Positions 36,082 through 45,082 of a stretch of DNA of 64,000 nucleotides are shown here, in pieces. The notes beneath the pieces are model-generated. The model did no database searches. It had not been told where the DNA came from and saw only the letters and a program-made list of their open reading frames with translations. A program made the position numbers and the translations under genes. The DNA comes from an uncultured Paracoccaceae bacterium (GTDB taxonomy: Bacteria > Pseudomonadota > Alphaproteobacteria > Rhodobacterales > Rhodobacteraceae): positions 1-64,000 of the forward strand of contig CATOSB010000025.1 in assembly GCA_951812305.1 (NCBI GenBank). The letters are read 5' to 3'. Position 1 is the stretch's first letter. Each line of letters begins with the position of its first letter.

Positions 36082-37092
36082 TCAGTGCGGGCGGTCCTGT
36101 GCGAAGACGGCCTCGAGGTCGGGCGCGTCCAGAACGGCATCCAGACAGGCCTCGATCCGATCGGGTTCGGCGGCGGCGATCCGCGCGGCGATATCCCGGG
36201 GCAGGGGGCCGAAACGGCGCTCCAACTGGCGTCCGAGGGTTTCCGCCTTGCCTTCCACCTTGCCTTTAGCTTCGCCCTTGGCCAGACCCTCCGCCTTGCC
36301 CCTAGCCAATCCGCGCGCTTCGCCCCTGGCCAATCCGCGCGCTTCGCCCTGTTCGAGCAGTGTTTCTGCAATGGTTCCCATAAGAGCCTCCAGTTCGTTA
36401 TGTCCCCCGGTCCTGAGCGTGGTCCGCAGGGCGTCCATGTCCACATTATAGACCCGCAGCACATATTCAAGAACCTGTCGCCGCAGATCGGTCCCCTCGG
36501 GCAGGCTCCCGGCGATCTCCGCCAGAAAGGCAAGGGCCTCCTGCCGCAGCGTGATGAACCCCGCCCTCAACGCGGCGTTGCGCGACAGCGCGTCGATCTC
36601 CATGGCCCGCAGGTTGCGCAGGATATACCCCGCTCCGGGCAGGAAAGCGAGATCGGGATCATCGGTGGCGATCATGTCGCGCAGGCTGTCGGGTACGGTC
36701 CAGGGCTCCGCGCCATGATAGACGACCACCGGAATGATCGGGGGCAGGGTGCGGAGCCGGGCTGTACCGGTTCCGGCGTAGCGTTTCCAGATGCGCACCA
36801 TATAGGAGGCCAGCTGAAGCGGCAGCGCCGGATCGGGCGTGCTTTTGTGCTCCGCCAGAACATATACGAAGGCGTCGGTCCCCGAGGTCAATGCGACCTT
36901 CATCAGCAGATCGCTCTGGCTGCCGGCGAGCGCTTCATCAACGAAGCCGCCCTCGACGATCCCGGGTGGTGCATCGGCGAGTTGTCCGGCGATGGTGTTG
37001 GGCAGGTGATCGCGCAGGAAGTCCCGCGCCCGCCCGGGATCGGACAGCAGCGCGCGGAACAGGGTGTCGTGCGGATTGTGCAACTCGGCCAT
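36082..37092 (-). CDS. Rpn-family recombination-promoting nuclease (PD-(D/E)XK)
   Basis: A 336-residue protein of the Rpn/PDDEXK-transposase family (E. coli RpnA type), DNA endonucleases that promote recombination. Starts MAELHNPHDTLFRALLSDP. The nuclease core is SQSDLLMKVAL (Asp) and YVLAEHKSTPD (E-x-K). A low-complexity linker near residues 250-285 repeats units such as EARGLARG and AKGKVEGK, then a conserved tail (ETLGRQLERRFGPLPRDI). The ATG at 37092 matches the family start; the frame is open 20 codons further. A second, diverged copy lies at 58723. Confidence 0.85.
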   Translation of the reverse strand: MAELHNPHDTLFRALLSDPGRARDFLRDHLPNTIAGQLADAPPGIVEGGFVDEALAGSQSDLLMKVALTSGTDAFVYVLAEHKSTPDPALPLQLASYMVRIWKRYAGTGTARLRTLPPIIPVVVYHGAEPWTVPDSLRDMIATDDPDLAFLPGAGYILRNLRAMEIDALSRNAALRAGFITLRQEALAFLAEIAGSLPEGTDLRRQVLEYVLRVYNVDMDALRTTLRTGGHNELEALMGTIAETLLEQGEARGLARGEARGLARGKAEGLAKGEAKGKVEGKAETLGRQLERRFGPLPRDIAARIAAAEPDRIEACLDAVLDAPDLEAVFAQDRPH

Positions 37093-37198
37093 CGGATCCC
37101 CGTGCAAAGTGATGTCACCCCTGCTGCTATGACAGGGTGGGCCAACAGGCAAGCCCGGGGCGGCAGGAAACTCCGTATAGTCCCGGTGTTGTCATAGA

Positions 37199-37589
37199 CC
37201 CTTGTACACGACGGTAGGGATGGTTGAGGGCGTTGATCTGTGATTTTCGTTGGGATTCTTCAGTTACCGATGGAGCATCCCATGATCCGAAAAGCGCTCG
37301 ACACCCTCTCGGAGAAGCGATCCGATGGCTTGTCTCCGAGCAATAGCCGCCTTGAAACACTGTGCCTTGTGGTGATTGGCATTGCCAGTGCACGGACGGT
37401 CAATTTGAGCCATGTCAGCGGCGAGATGCCAACACAGGCCAAGGTTGAAAACATCTACCGTCGCTTGCAGCGGTTTTTCCAGCACGTCTGCCCTGGGCAA
37501 GATTGGTCTGCCCGTCCTGTCGTCCGGATGCCTGTTTGCCGAAACCAGGAGCAAAGGCTTCAACCTTGAGGACACCCGGCTCACCCTCG
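37199..37589 (+). mobile_element. IS4-B copy 2, internal deletion, 3' end lost
   Basis: Left end CCCTTGTACACGACGGTAGG. It shares with the copy at 57990-58616 the same internal deletion: RPVVRM is followed directly by the ...CMFAETRSKGFN region, joined at an ATGC. The 3' end stops at CACCCTCG, where an IS200/IS605 remnant begins. Confidence 0.8.
37270..37569 (+). pseudogene. IS4-B transposase remnant
   Basis: About 90 N-terminal codons (MEHPMIRKALDTLSEKRSDG ... ARPVVRM), then out of frame because of the internal deletion, ending MPVCRNQEQRLQP. Both catalytic Asp regions are deleted. Confidence 0.82.
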
Positions 37590-37840
37590 GTGAATACTCC
37601 ACCGGCTGAAAGCCGGATCGGTCCGCCATTCGGCGGACTCACGTCACATTAAAATCATCATCGGGCTCGGGTGGCGTCTGGTTCTTGATGTATTCCACCC
37701 ACACCTCGTCTGTCACGTTGCCGCTGCTGGCAACCCAGTAACCGCGGGCCCACAGGTGTTGCCCCCAATATCTTTTGCGCAATATCCCGAACTCGCTCAG
37801 CAGCTGGACACCTCGAAGAACACTGATTTCCGGGCCTCGC
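37590..37840 (-). mobile_element. IS200/IS605-type TnpA end fragment
   Basis: Coding end 37639-37840 reads LLSEFGILRKRYWGQHLWAR, then GYWVASSGNVTDEVWVEYIK and a stop: the C-terminus of Y1 HUH transposases. Downstream, two short hairpins (GTCCGCC-GAAT-GGCGGAC and CCGGCT-TTC-AGCCGG, sense strand) lie near 37605-37638, as expected at IS200/IS605 ends. The catalytic HUH and Tyr parts are missing. Confidence 0.72.
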
Positions 37841-38016
37841 GGAGGCGCGTTCGGACCCTTATCGCTCGCATAGCAGGTATGGAGGGCAAGATCGGTGGTA
37901 TCTGAGGCTGTGTCGTGCTGTTTGGATCCGCCAGGGCGGGTATTTCCGGAATTCAGGCGGAGTCAGGCTGCGGTCTGTCGTCGTTCGTGGAAAATGAGGC
38001 GGCGAAAGTTGTAACT
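37841..38016. other. intergenic, nothing recognised
   Basis: No supported gene or structure between the IS200/IS605 fragment and the Tn3 terminal repeat. Confidence 0.4.
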
Positions 38017-38054
38017 GGCCCCATCGGAAGGTTTCTTCGTAGAACCACGCTAAG
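38017..38054 (+). repeat. 38-bp Tn3-family terminal repeat
   Basis: Starts GGCCCCATCGGAAGG and ends ACCACGCTAAG; exactly 38 bases. The same repeat, split by an IS982-type element, is at 60091-60115 plus 61643-61655. The differing flanks outside (GTAACT versus CTGAAT) fix its outer edge. Confidence 0.85.
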
Positions 38055-38076
38055 GAAGAACTTTCAGCGAACACAG

Positions 38077-38501
38077 TCAAGTTCCCCAGTCTCTGGCTGG
38101 TCTGATGTTGAGTGGGCGCGCAATTTTGCGGTGAGCGGCACCGGAGTGCCAATCGAAGTCGCCGGATAGGATGACGTGCTCCCACCCGAGCGGCGAGGTG
38201 TGGGCAAGCAGCTTGGCATCGTAGAGCGAACTGGTCTGCGCGAGGTGGTTGGCGGCCTTGTCCATGTAAACCGTGTTCCAGAACGTGATGGCGGCGATGA
38301 CGAGGTTGAGCGCCATGGCCCGCTTCTGTTGGGCGGCGCTTGATCGATCATGAATGCGCCCTTGTGAGTGGGCAAAGACGGCCCTGGCCAGCGAGTGTCG
38401 TGCTTCACCCTTGTTCAGGCCTGCGTGGCATTCCATGCGCAGGTCGGCGTTTTCGACCCAGTCGAGCATGAAGAGCGTGCGTTCGATCCGGCCGATTTCC
38501 C
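38077..38501 (-). pseudogene. Tn3-family transposase, C-terminal fragment
   Basis: The last ~140 codons of a Tn3 transposase, essentially identical to the end of the copy at 61678 (one Lys/Arg difference). Contains HAGLNKGEARHSLARAVFA and the LVIAAITFWNTVYMDKA region. Homology breaks at 38501. Confidence 0.9.
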
Positions 38502-38614
38502 GTTGCTTCCGCCAAACTCGGAAACCAAAAGAGACCCAGAAGATCTCACGGAAGATACGCCAAATCCATCTTCCGCATCGGTCTCGATGAAATCACAAGG
38601 CTGCTACGAACAAG
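38502..38614 (+). pseudogene. IS4-B-type transposase C-terminal fragment
   Basis: Reads ASAKLGNQKRPRRSHGRYAK and IFRIGLDEITRLLRTR before a stop inside IS66-A; matches the C-terminus of the IS4-B remnant at 57978 (ASARLGNRKRPRKSHGRYAR). Left flank a Tn3 fragment, right flank IS66-A copy 4. Confidence 0.75.
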
Positions 38615-38624
38615 GTAAGCGGTG

Positions 38625-38793
38625 TCACCGCGCCCTGTCAAAGTTCCATGGCATCAGTTCGTCGATGCGGGCAGCCGGGTGACCTGCTGCGATGGCTTCG
38701 AGGGTTGCCTTGAGATAGGCATAGGGCTCGACGTCGTTAAGCTTACAGGTTTCGATCAGGGAGGCGATACGCCCCCAGTTTCTGCCACCTTCG
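38625..38793 (-). pseudogene. IS66 TnpC, C-terminal part after the recombinase element
   Basis: The last ~56 codons of TnpC (EGGRNWGRIASLIETCKLND ... ELMPWNFDRAR), separated from the rest by the recombinase element. Confidence 0.88.
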
Positions 38794-38839
38794 CACAAGC
38801 CAGCGACACACTGCCCGTAATCCGGGATCTGAGGCGCGG

Positions 38840-39283
38840 ATCAACTATCCGTTCCATCCCCGATCGGGACAAATGGTGGAGGTCAGGGGGCGTTCCGTTC
38901 ACAGTGGAATTGCGTATCTGACGATTGTTCAGGGCGATGGCACTCTGGCGAAGATCCCGGCCTGGATGACCGAAGAGGACGCCGGATCAGCGTCGATTGT
39001 CGAGACGCCCGCTCTGTCCGTCACGGCGCTCTCGGAAGTCCGCGTGCTTGTAGATTGGCTCTTAGGCTCGGGAGATCAGGAATCACCCCCAACCAGCGGA
39101 GACGAGCATGTCGGCGACCACCCCCCTGCAACTGCATCTGTTCGATGCCAACCCCAATCCTGCATCGATACCCCCCGAGCGTCGATTGCGCCTTCGGAGG
39201 CTGACCGGGGAGCTTTTGCAGGAAGCGGCGCGAAGCGAGACGCCGTCCGAAGACGAGACCAGCGAGACGGAGATGAGCGATGA
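38840..39283 (+). CDS. small DUF5372-like protein upstream of recombinase
   Basis: Frame reading INYPFHPRSGQMVEVRG, then AYLTIVQGDGTLAKIPAWMT, resembling the small beta-rich proteins (DUF5372-like, hPFHP..G and IPxWMT) that precede large serine recombinases in rhizobia and relatives. The start is unclear: no ATG before 38873, where the conserved region has already begun. Its end overlaps the next gene in another frame. Function unknown. Confidence 0.45.
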   Translation: MNYPFHPRSGQMVEVRGRSVHSGIAYLTIVQGDGTLAKIPAWMTEEDAGSASIVETPALSVTALSEVRVLVDWLLGSGDQESPPTSGDEHVGDHPPATASVRCQPQSCIDTPRASIAPSEADRGAFAGSGAKRDAVRRRDQRDGDER

Positions 39284-39287
39284 GTAA
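39108..39287 (+). CDS. 59-residue protein coupled to the recombinase
   Basis: MSATTPLQLHLFDANPNPAS, then a basic stretch (PERRLRLRRLTGELL) and an acidic end (SEDETSETEMSDE). Its stop overlaps the recombinase start by 8 bases, indicating coupled translation. Not recognised; the position suggests an accessory factor for the recombinase. Confidence 0.5.
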   Translation: MSATTPLQLHLFDANPNPASIPPERRLRLRRLTGELLQEAARSETPSEDETSETEMSDE

Positions 39288-41352
39288 GATTGGAGCGGAT
39301 CACCTGACGCGTCCGGCCGTCGTCTATGTCCGTCAATCGACCGCCGATCAGGTTGTGCACAATCTCGAAAGTCAGCGTCGCCAGTATGCGCTGGTGGAGC
39401 GCGCGCGTCAGCGTGGCTGGGATGACGTGCAGGTCATTGACGACGACCTTGGCCGCTCGGGATCGGGGGTCGCACGGCCGGGCTTCGAGAAGCTTCTCGC
39501 CCGGATCTGCGAGGGCCGTGTTGGTGCGGTGGTGTCGATCGAAGCCTCTCGGTTGGCCAGAAACGGGCGAGATTGGCATACGCTTCTGGAGTTCTGCGGT
39601 TTGGTCTCGACACTGATCGTGGATGAGGATGGGGTCTACGATCCACGCCACCCAAACGATCGCTTGTTGTTGGGCATGAAAGGAACCATGAGCGAAATGG
39701 AGTTGTCGGTTCTACGACAGCGCTCCCACGAGGCGCTGCGCCAGAAAGCGCGCCGAGGCGAACTCTTCATGACCGTCGCCATTGGTTTTGTGCGTGTGGG
39801 CAAGGATCAGGTCGACAAGGACCCCGATCGGCGGGTGCAAGACGCCATTGCTCTCGTCTTTGCGAAGTTCGATGAGATGCGCTCCATACGCCAGGTGCAT
39901 CTTTGGCTGCGTCAGGAGCAGATCGCTCTTCCAGCGGTTGCCTATGGCCCGGACGGTCGTCATGTCCAATGGAAGCCGCCGGTTTACAATACGGTGCTGC
40001 ATATTCTGCAGAACCCGATCTACGCCGGCGCCTATGTGTTCGGCCGCACCGGCTCACGCACAGTGATCGAGGGTGGGCGCAAGCGTGTGATCCAGGGGTT
40101 GCGAAAGCCGCAGGAAGACTGGGATGTTTTGATCCCCGATCATCATGATGGTTATATCAGCTGGGAAACCTACGAGAGGAACCAGCGGTTGATCGCGGAT
40201 AACGTCACCGGAAAGTTTGGGCCCGGACGGGGCGCGATACGGCGAGGCGAGGCCCTCTTGGCCGGGCTTCTCAGGTGCGGCCATTGCGGGCGCAAGCTTC
40301 ACGTCGCGTACTCGGGCAAAGGCGGCAACACCGGGCGATATCACTGCCGCGGCGGCAATGTGAACCATGGCAGCGCGCCCTGCATCTCGTTCGGCGGCAT
40401 GCGGGTGGACCGGGCTGTCAGCGCTGAAATCATCGCTCGGCTGCAACCTTTGGGCATTGAGGCCGCCCTGGGCGCGGAAGCGGCCCAAGGGGAGGCTCAT
40501 GCCGAGAAGCGGCGTCAGCTTGAACTGAACCTGGAGCAGGCGCGGTATGAAGCCGCCAGAGCACGGCGCCAATACGATGCCGTCGATCCAGATAATCGCC
40601 TGGTTGCCGGTGAGTTGGAGGCGCGCTGGGACGCACGGCTCGGAGATGTCGCAACACTCGAGGATCAGTTCGCAGCTCATGACGCGGCGGTCGCATCGCA
40701 AAGCACAGGCACCGCCGATCGCGCCCAATTGATGAGCCTTGGCGCTGATCTTGAACGCGCATGGGCTTGTCCGGGCGCGACGCCTGCCACCAAGAAACAA
40801 ATCATTCGCACGCTGGTCGAAGAGATCGTCGCGCGTGTCGAAGGCGAGACGATCGAGCTTGTCGTTCACTGGCAGGGTGGCGCCCATTCGGCGCTGGCTG
40901 TGCGCAAGAACCTTTCCGGGCAGCATCGCTGGAGCACCGACACAGATGTCGTCGACCTCACGCGGGCCTTGGCGCGGCTGATGCCTGACAAACTCATCGC
41001 CTCGGCGCTTAATCGTGCTGGTAAAGTCACCGGACGCGGCAATGGCTGGACGCAGTCCAGGGTCTGCACCATGCGCAACCATCATCAGATTGATGTCTAC
41101 CGCGAGGGCGAACGCGCGGAGCGGGGCGAATTGACCCTTGAAGAGGCGGCAGCAGTCTTGACGCTCAGCATCTCGAGCGTGCGCCGCTTGGTCCTGGATG
41201 GTGCCATACCAGCGTATCAATTCTGTAAAGGCGCGCCCTGGATCATCAAAATGGATGACCTGAGCACGGAAGATGTCGTAAAATCTGCGGATCGAAAGAG
41301 GCGGTATGCTCCGCCGTCCGGGAATCCTGATCAAAAATCATTGGCATTATAG
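39280..41352 (+). CDS. large serine recombinase with C-terminal HTH
   Basis: 690 residues. N-terminal resolvase domain with the catalytic Ser at residue ~20 (YVRQSTADQVVHN) and IEASRLARNGRDW; Recombinase domain (~residues 170-290, GRHVQWKPPVYNTVLHILQN); zinc ribbon (LRCGHCGRKLHVAYSGKGGN, HGSAPCISFGG, ~332-375); coiled-coil (EKRRQLELNLEQARYEAARA). An added helix-turn-helix of the excisionase type follows (LTLEEAAAVLTLSISSVRRL then GAPWIIKMDDL, ~612-665). Large serine recombinases integrate and excise DNA by double-strand exchange. The start has a GGAG ribosome site inside the upstream gene. Confidence 0.9.
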   Translation: MSKIGADHLTRPAVVYVRQSTADQVVHNLESQRRQYALVERARQRGWDDVQVIDDDLGRSGSGVARPGFEKLLARICEGRVGAVVSIEASRLARNGRDWHTLLEFCGLVSTLIVDEDGVYDPRHPNDRLLLGMKGTMSEMELSVLRQRSHEALRQKARRGELFMTVAIGFVRVGKDQVDKDPDRRVQDAIALVFAKFDEMRSIRQVHLWLRQEQIALPAVAYGPDGRHVQWKPPVYNTVLHILQNPIYAGAYVFGRTGSRTVIEGGRKRVIQGLRKPQEDWDVLIPDHHDGYISWETYERNQRLIADNVTGKFGPGRGAIRRGEALLAGLLRCGHCGRKLHVAYSGKGGNTGRYHCRGGNVNHGSAPCISFGGMRVDRAVSAEIIARLQPLGIEAALGAEAAQGEAHAEKRRQLELNLEQARYEAARARRQYDAVDPDNRLVAGELEARWDARLGDVATLEDQFAAHDAAVASQSTGTADRAQLMSLGADLERAWACPGATPATKKQIIRTLVEEIVARVEGETIELVVHWQGGAHSALAVRKNLSGQHRWSTDTDVVDLTRALARLMPDKLIASALNRAGKVTGRGNGWTQSRVCTMRNHHQIDVYREGERAERGELTLEEAAAVLTLSISSVRRLVLDGAIPAYQFCKGAPWIIKMDDLSTEDVVKSADRKRRYAPPSGNPDQKSLAL

Positions 41353-41387
41353 GCACATAGCGAGGTGGGTATTATGAAGCAGGATCG

Positions 41388-42856
41388 TCATGGCCCGCAA
41401 AGAGCGCGTTCTTACGATTGAGGGCAATCGGGCGGATGGTTCGCTCGACCACGTTGCTGTCCATCTCGATAGCGCCGTCGTCGAGAAAGAGCTTCAGTCC
41501 GTCCATGTGTTTGGCGATGTAGGAGAGCTTATCGCCGAGGCGTGATTTGGTCGAGAGGCGGGAGCGGACGGTTTTGAGCCAGATCTCGAATGCCTCGATC
41601 AGCGGTTTGGTCTTTTCCTGGCGAACAGCTTTGCGCTCGGCGGCGGGTTTTCCTCTGATCTCAGCCTCGATCTTGTAGAACTCGGCAATCCGCCTGAGCC
41701 CATCCCCTGCAATGGGCGAGCCATCGCGGTCATGCACTTCCTTGAGCTTGCGCCGCGCATGAGCCCAGCAATAGGCCAGTTTGACGGATCCTGAGTTACG
41801 GCCCGGTTTGGTCAGGGCATTATAACCCGTATAGCCATCCACCTGCAGCGTACCGCTGAAGCCGGTCAGGAACTCCGTTGCGTGTTTGCCGCCACGCCCA
41901 TCGGCGTAACAGAACACAACACCCGGTGGCGCGGTGCCCCCGAAGGGCCGCTCATCGCGGGCAATGGCCCAGAGATACCCGGTCTTGGTTCTGCCGCGCC
42001 CCGGATCGAGCACCGGACAGCGCGTCTCATCGGCAAAGAGCTTGCTGGAAGATTTGATATCTTTGAACAGATGATCCACCACGGGAGCAAGATGGAAGGA
42101 TATCCGGCCCATCCAGCCCGCAAGGGTGGAGCGGTGCAGATCAAGGCCGGATCGGGCATAAATCTGCGCCTGCCGGAACAAGGGGCAGTGGTCGGCGTAC
42201 TTGGAGACCGCCACCTGCGCCAATGTCCCCTCGGTAGGCAGGCCACCCTCGATCAGATGAACCGGTGCAGGTGCCTGGGCCACGCCAGCGTCCTTGTTCG
42301 GGCAGGCGTATTTGGGCCGGATGGTCACGATCACCCGCGCCTGGGCCGGAACAATATCCAGTCGTTCGGTGCGATCTTCGCCGATCCTGACCATCTCACC
42401 ACAGCCGCAGGGGCATGTAATGCTGTCAGGCTCGATCACCTGTTCGATACGTTCCAGATGATCCGGCAGGTTCCCAAGGTTGCGCTGCGCAGGTTTGCGC
42501 TTCTTGCGCGGTTTGGTCATCTCGATTGTTTCTGACTGCGCCTCGGCCTCCGCTGTCGCGACCTCCAGATCTTCAAAAGCCAGTTGCCGTTCATCCGGGC
42601 TGAGCTTCTCGGAGCGTTTGCCATAGACCAGCTGGTGCAGTTCTTTGACAAAATGCTCCAGACGCGCGTTGATCGCCTCAAGTTCCACGTTCTGCGTGGC
42701 GAGAGCGGCGTTGCTTTCTTCGAGTGCACAATTGCGCGACGTCAGGTTGCTGTTCAACAGGCTCACGCCAAACGCCTCTTTCCGTGCCGCCAAAACAACC
42801 GCCCGCACCTCCGCGGGAAGGGCATCCAGATCAAGGGATTCAAGGGCGTCAGGCAT
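41388..42856 (-). pseudogene. tnpC: IS66 TnpC, N-terminal part
   Basis: First ~490 codons, including LFADETRCPVLD, QVDGYTGYN and NVVERTIRPIALNRK, to FAGHD; the continuation lies at 38625-38793. All three catalytic residues are on this side, but the conserved C-terminal segment is missing and is replaced by three foreign residues. Confidence 0.9.
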
Positions 42857-42911
42857 GGCGTGTTCTTAGCAGATCAGGCCACGATTTACACCCTGTACAT
42901 AAGGCTGAGAG

Positions 42912-43265
42912 TCACTCTGCCGCACCCGGTCGACGTGTCCGCCGCGCCGTCACCCGTCGCCAGTCCAGACCCTCAAACAGAGTCTCAAATTGCGCCTTGG
43001 ACAGCCGCATCACGCCATCATGGACCCTGGGCCAGGCGAACTTGCCCTGTTCCAGCCGCTTGTACGTCATCACCAGACCGGACCCATCCCAAAGCAGAAC
43101 CTTGATGCGATCTCCACGTTTGGCGCGGAACACGATGATTACGCCCGAGTGCGGATCAAGGCCCGGATCGCGTTCGGCAACCGCCGCCAGCCCGTCATGG
43201 CCCTTCCTGAAATCCACCGGCCTGGTCGCAATCACAACCCGCACCGATTGAGACGGAACAATCAT
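42912..43265 (-). CDS. tnpB: IS66 TnpB (Orf2-like)
   Basis: 117 residues, same as copy 1; coupled to tnpA by ATGA. Confidence 0.92.
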   Translation of the reverse strand: MIVPSQSVRVVIATRPVDFRKGHDGLAAVAERDPGLDPHSGVIIVFRAKRGDRIKVLLWDGSGLVMTYKRLEQGKFAWPRVHDGVMRLSKAQFETLFEGLDWRRVTARRTRRPGAAE

Positions 43266-43618
43266 CCCTGTCGCGCCAGGTGCCGCGCAACATTCGCGAT
43301 CCGTTTTGATGCCGTGCTTTTGGGCAACCGGATAGAGACAGATCCCGCGATGATCTCAATACCGTCAAAGGGCGAAGGCGGTGGTGTCGCAAGCACTGCG
43401 ACCTCTGCAAAACCAGACGTCTGACCCTCGTCACGCGCGACCTTGCGCCGGGCCGTCGTGCGCCATGTCGATAACCGCGTCGCCGACATACCGTGTTTGC
43501 GAGCCACACCCGCAACCGTCGCGCCTGGCGCATACGTCTCGGCCACAATCGCCGCACGCTCCGCCGCCGTCCGTAGTACAGGCCTGCGACGCGAAACCTC
43601 CGCCCCATCATCCAACAT
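43262..43618 (-). CDS. tnpA: IS66 TnpA
   Basis: 118 residues; SVSIRLPKSTASKRIANV subtype. ATG at 43618 after GGAGGTAATTTG. Confidence 0.92.
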   Translation of the reverse strand: MLDDGAEVSRRRPVLRTAAERAAIVAETYAPGATVAGVARKHGMSATRLSTWRTTARRKVARDEGQTSGFAEVAVLATPPPSPFDGIEIIAGSVSIRLPKSTASKRIANVARHLARQG

Positions 43619-43698
43619 CAAATTACCTCCAGATCATTGGAGACCAGCATCTCATATCAAACCGCAAGCCGATACCATGGGGCGCTCGCACCGGTTAC

Positions 43699-45082
43699 GG
43701 AACATCATCGTCAACTTGATGCTGTTTGTCGCCGTCGTGATCTCGAGTTTTCGAGAACCCGCTCCGCATCAAGTCGAGGTCGAGCGGGAAAGTTTCGGGA
43801 TCGAAATCCTCTCCGAAAGCACTTGCATGGTCCGCAGGGTCATAGGATTCAATGCGCCCCATGAGGAGGTCGGAAGCGTTGTCCCGAATAGCTTCCAAAA
43901 GTGCCTGGCTTTCTGCGAAGCACTCCTCCATTCGCAGAATAGATTGCGCCTTCGATTCGGCGTCCCGGGCCAATTCTCCGAGGCTCGCGTAGTTCTTTTC
44001 CAATGAGGCTTTACCAATGTCGGCCTCGACTTCCTCCAGGGCCATTTTCTCTCGGGAAATCTTCTCCTTGTGTTTTGCAAGCAGAGAAAAAAGATCTTCA
44101 GTCATAACGAGGTTGGCGAAGGTCAGAGCGGCCGGCGCGATGCAGTCGATATCCACGCCGAGAGTTTTGAAACGGGCCTTTGTGTGCCGGAATGCTCCTC
44201 AGAGAGGGAACCGTGCATCTTGTCGGCATAGTATGAGAGCTTGCTGATCAGTCGTACATGTTCAGCTGAGGCGGGCATCCCAGGAATTAGTTGGCTTGCG
44301 AGATGCTGGATGGACAAATGGACTTGGTAGAGAATGACCTCCGATGCAGCCTCTTCCTCGTCGTAGAGAAGGTCGAGAATCTCATAGCTGTATTTGAACC
44401 AATCCTCGACAAGTTGGGGGTCCTGGAGGTGCGTCACTACATGATGGGTGGGCCCTTGGTAGGAGAGAATGGCGACGGCACGCTCGTAGATGTTTTCGAA
44501 CGGCTCGGTATCCTCAGTGATGTGATAATAGTTCATCACTGCGTATTCACAAAAGGCCGCAACGGCGACAATGGGATCGACGTGGGCTTCGGTGAGTTCA
44601 TCGACGCGATCTGTCAGTTCACAGTGTGAGTCCAGACGCAGTTTGATCAGGGGCATGCGCATTATGGCCCCTGTTTTTTTTGCGTTGGGCTTGCGAGTGC
44701 GAGGCCCCTTCCTATTTCCGCGGCGTTGCGTCACGATCGTTTCAACGATCGGGAATACCCAGGGTGTGTCCTGGATGCGCTCGAGAAGCGTTTCATATAC
44801 ATCTTCCGGGAAATTGGGATTGAAATCGTTCCCCAGATAGCCGGCGATGACGCGCAAGTCCTGGTTCGTGAAGTACCCAGCCTCTGCGAAGTAAGCCGGC
44901 GCCTCTGGGCAAATTTCCAAGATAGGAAACCCGCCGAATTCTTTGGGGGATTCCCAATGCTCGGGCTTCCAAGTGCTCATGGTTTGAAAGGCAGCCGCAA
45001 CCCCTGCAAAGGAGACTTCGTCCGAACCAAGATTAGTTAGACCCACCACGGGATGTGAGGCCTGGTTTGAATCATCGGGCAT
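43699..45082 (-). pseudogene. unknown gene coupled to the DUF1998 gene, frameshifted and cut
   Basis: The ATG at 45082 overlaps the stop of the DUF1998 gene (TGATG) and follows AGGGAGCAGG, so the two were co-translated. About 300 codons (MPDDSNQASHPVVGL ... DKMHGSLSEEHSGT) run to a short CA repeat at 44181-44186. Taking out one CA gives KARFKTLGVDIDCIAPAALT and another ~150 codons (LFSLLAKHKEKISREKMALE, coiled coil), until IS66-A copy 4 cuts it at DKQHQVDDDV. No domain recognised. It may be the start of the large ATPase whose later segments are at 11355-18660, but no junction proves that. Confidence 0.6.

Larger units (their letters stand above)
38794..41387 (+). mobile_element. 2.6-kb large-serine-recombinase element inside IS66 tnpC
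   Basis: The uninterrupted tnpC sequence (CACCTTCGTCATGGCC) is known from other copies, which places the insertion to within three bases: CCTTCG on the left, GGATCG-TCATGG on the right, i.e. a TCG (or CG) repeat at each side. It carries three overlapping genes and no other transposase. This suggests that the recombinase moves the element itself. Confidence 0.7.
38615..43698 (-). mobile_element. IS66-A copy 4, carrying a recombinase element
   Basis: Right end at 38615 (GTAAGCGGTGTCACCGCG), left end at 43698 (GTAACCGGTG read from the right). Interrupted inside tnpC by the 38794-41387 element. The flanks CGAACAAG (left) and GGAACATC (right) do not match, so the surroundings were rearranged after insertion. 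Confidence 0.92.

Noticed and set aside
35887..37197. 436-codon frame antisense to the Rpn gene
   Set aside because: Shadow of the Rpn coding strand; the repeat-rich stretch simply mirrors the linker. The same applies to 58708-59928.
43443..44006. 187-codon plus-strand frame running from IS66-A into the neighbouring gene
   Set aside because: Antisense to tnpA and to the unknown gene on the minus strand; no protein-like features.
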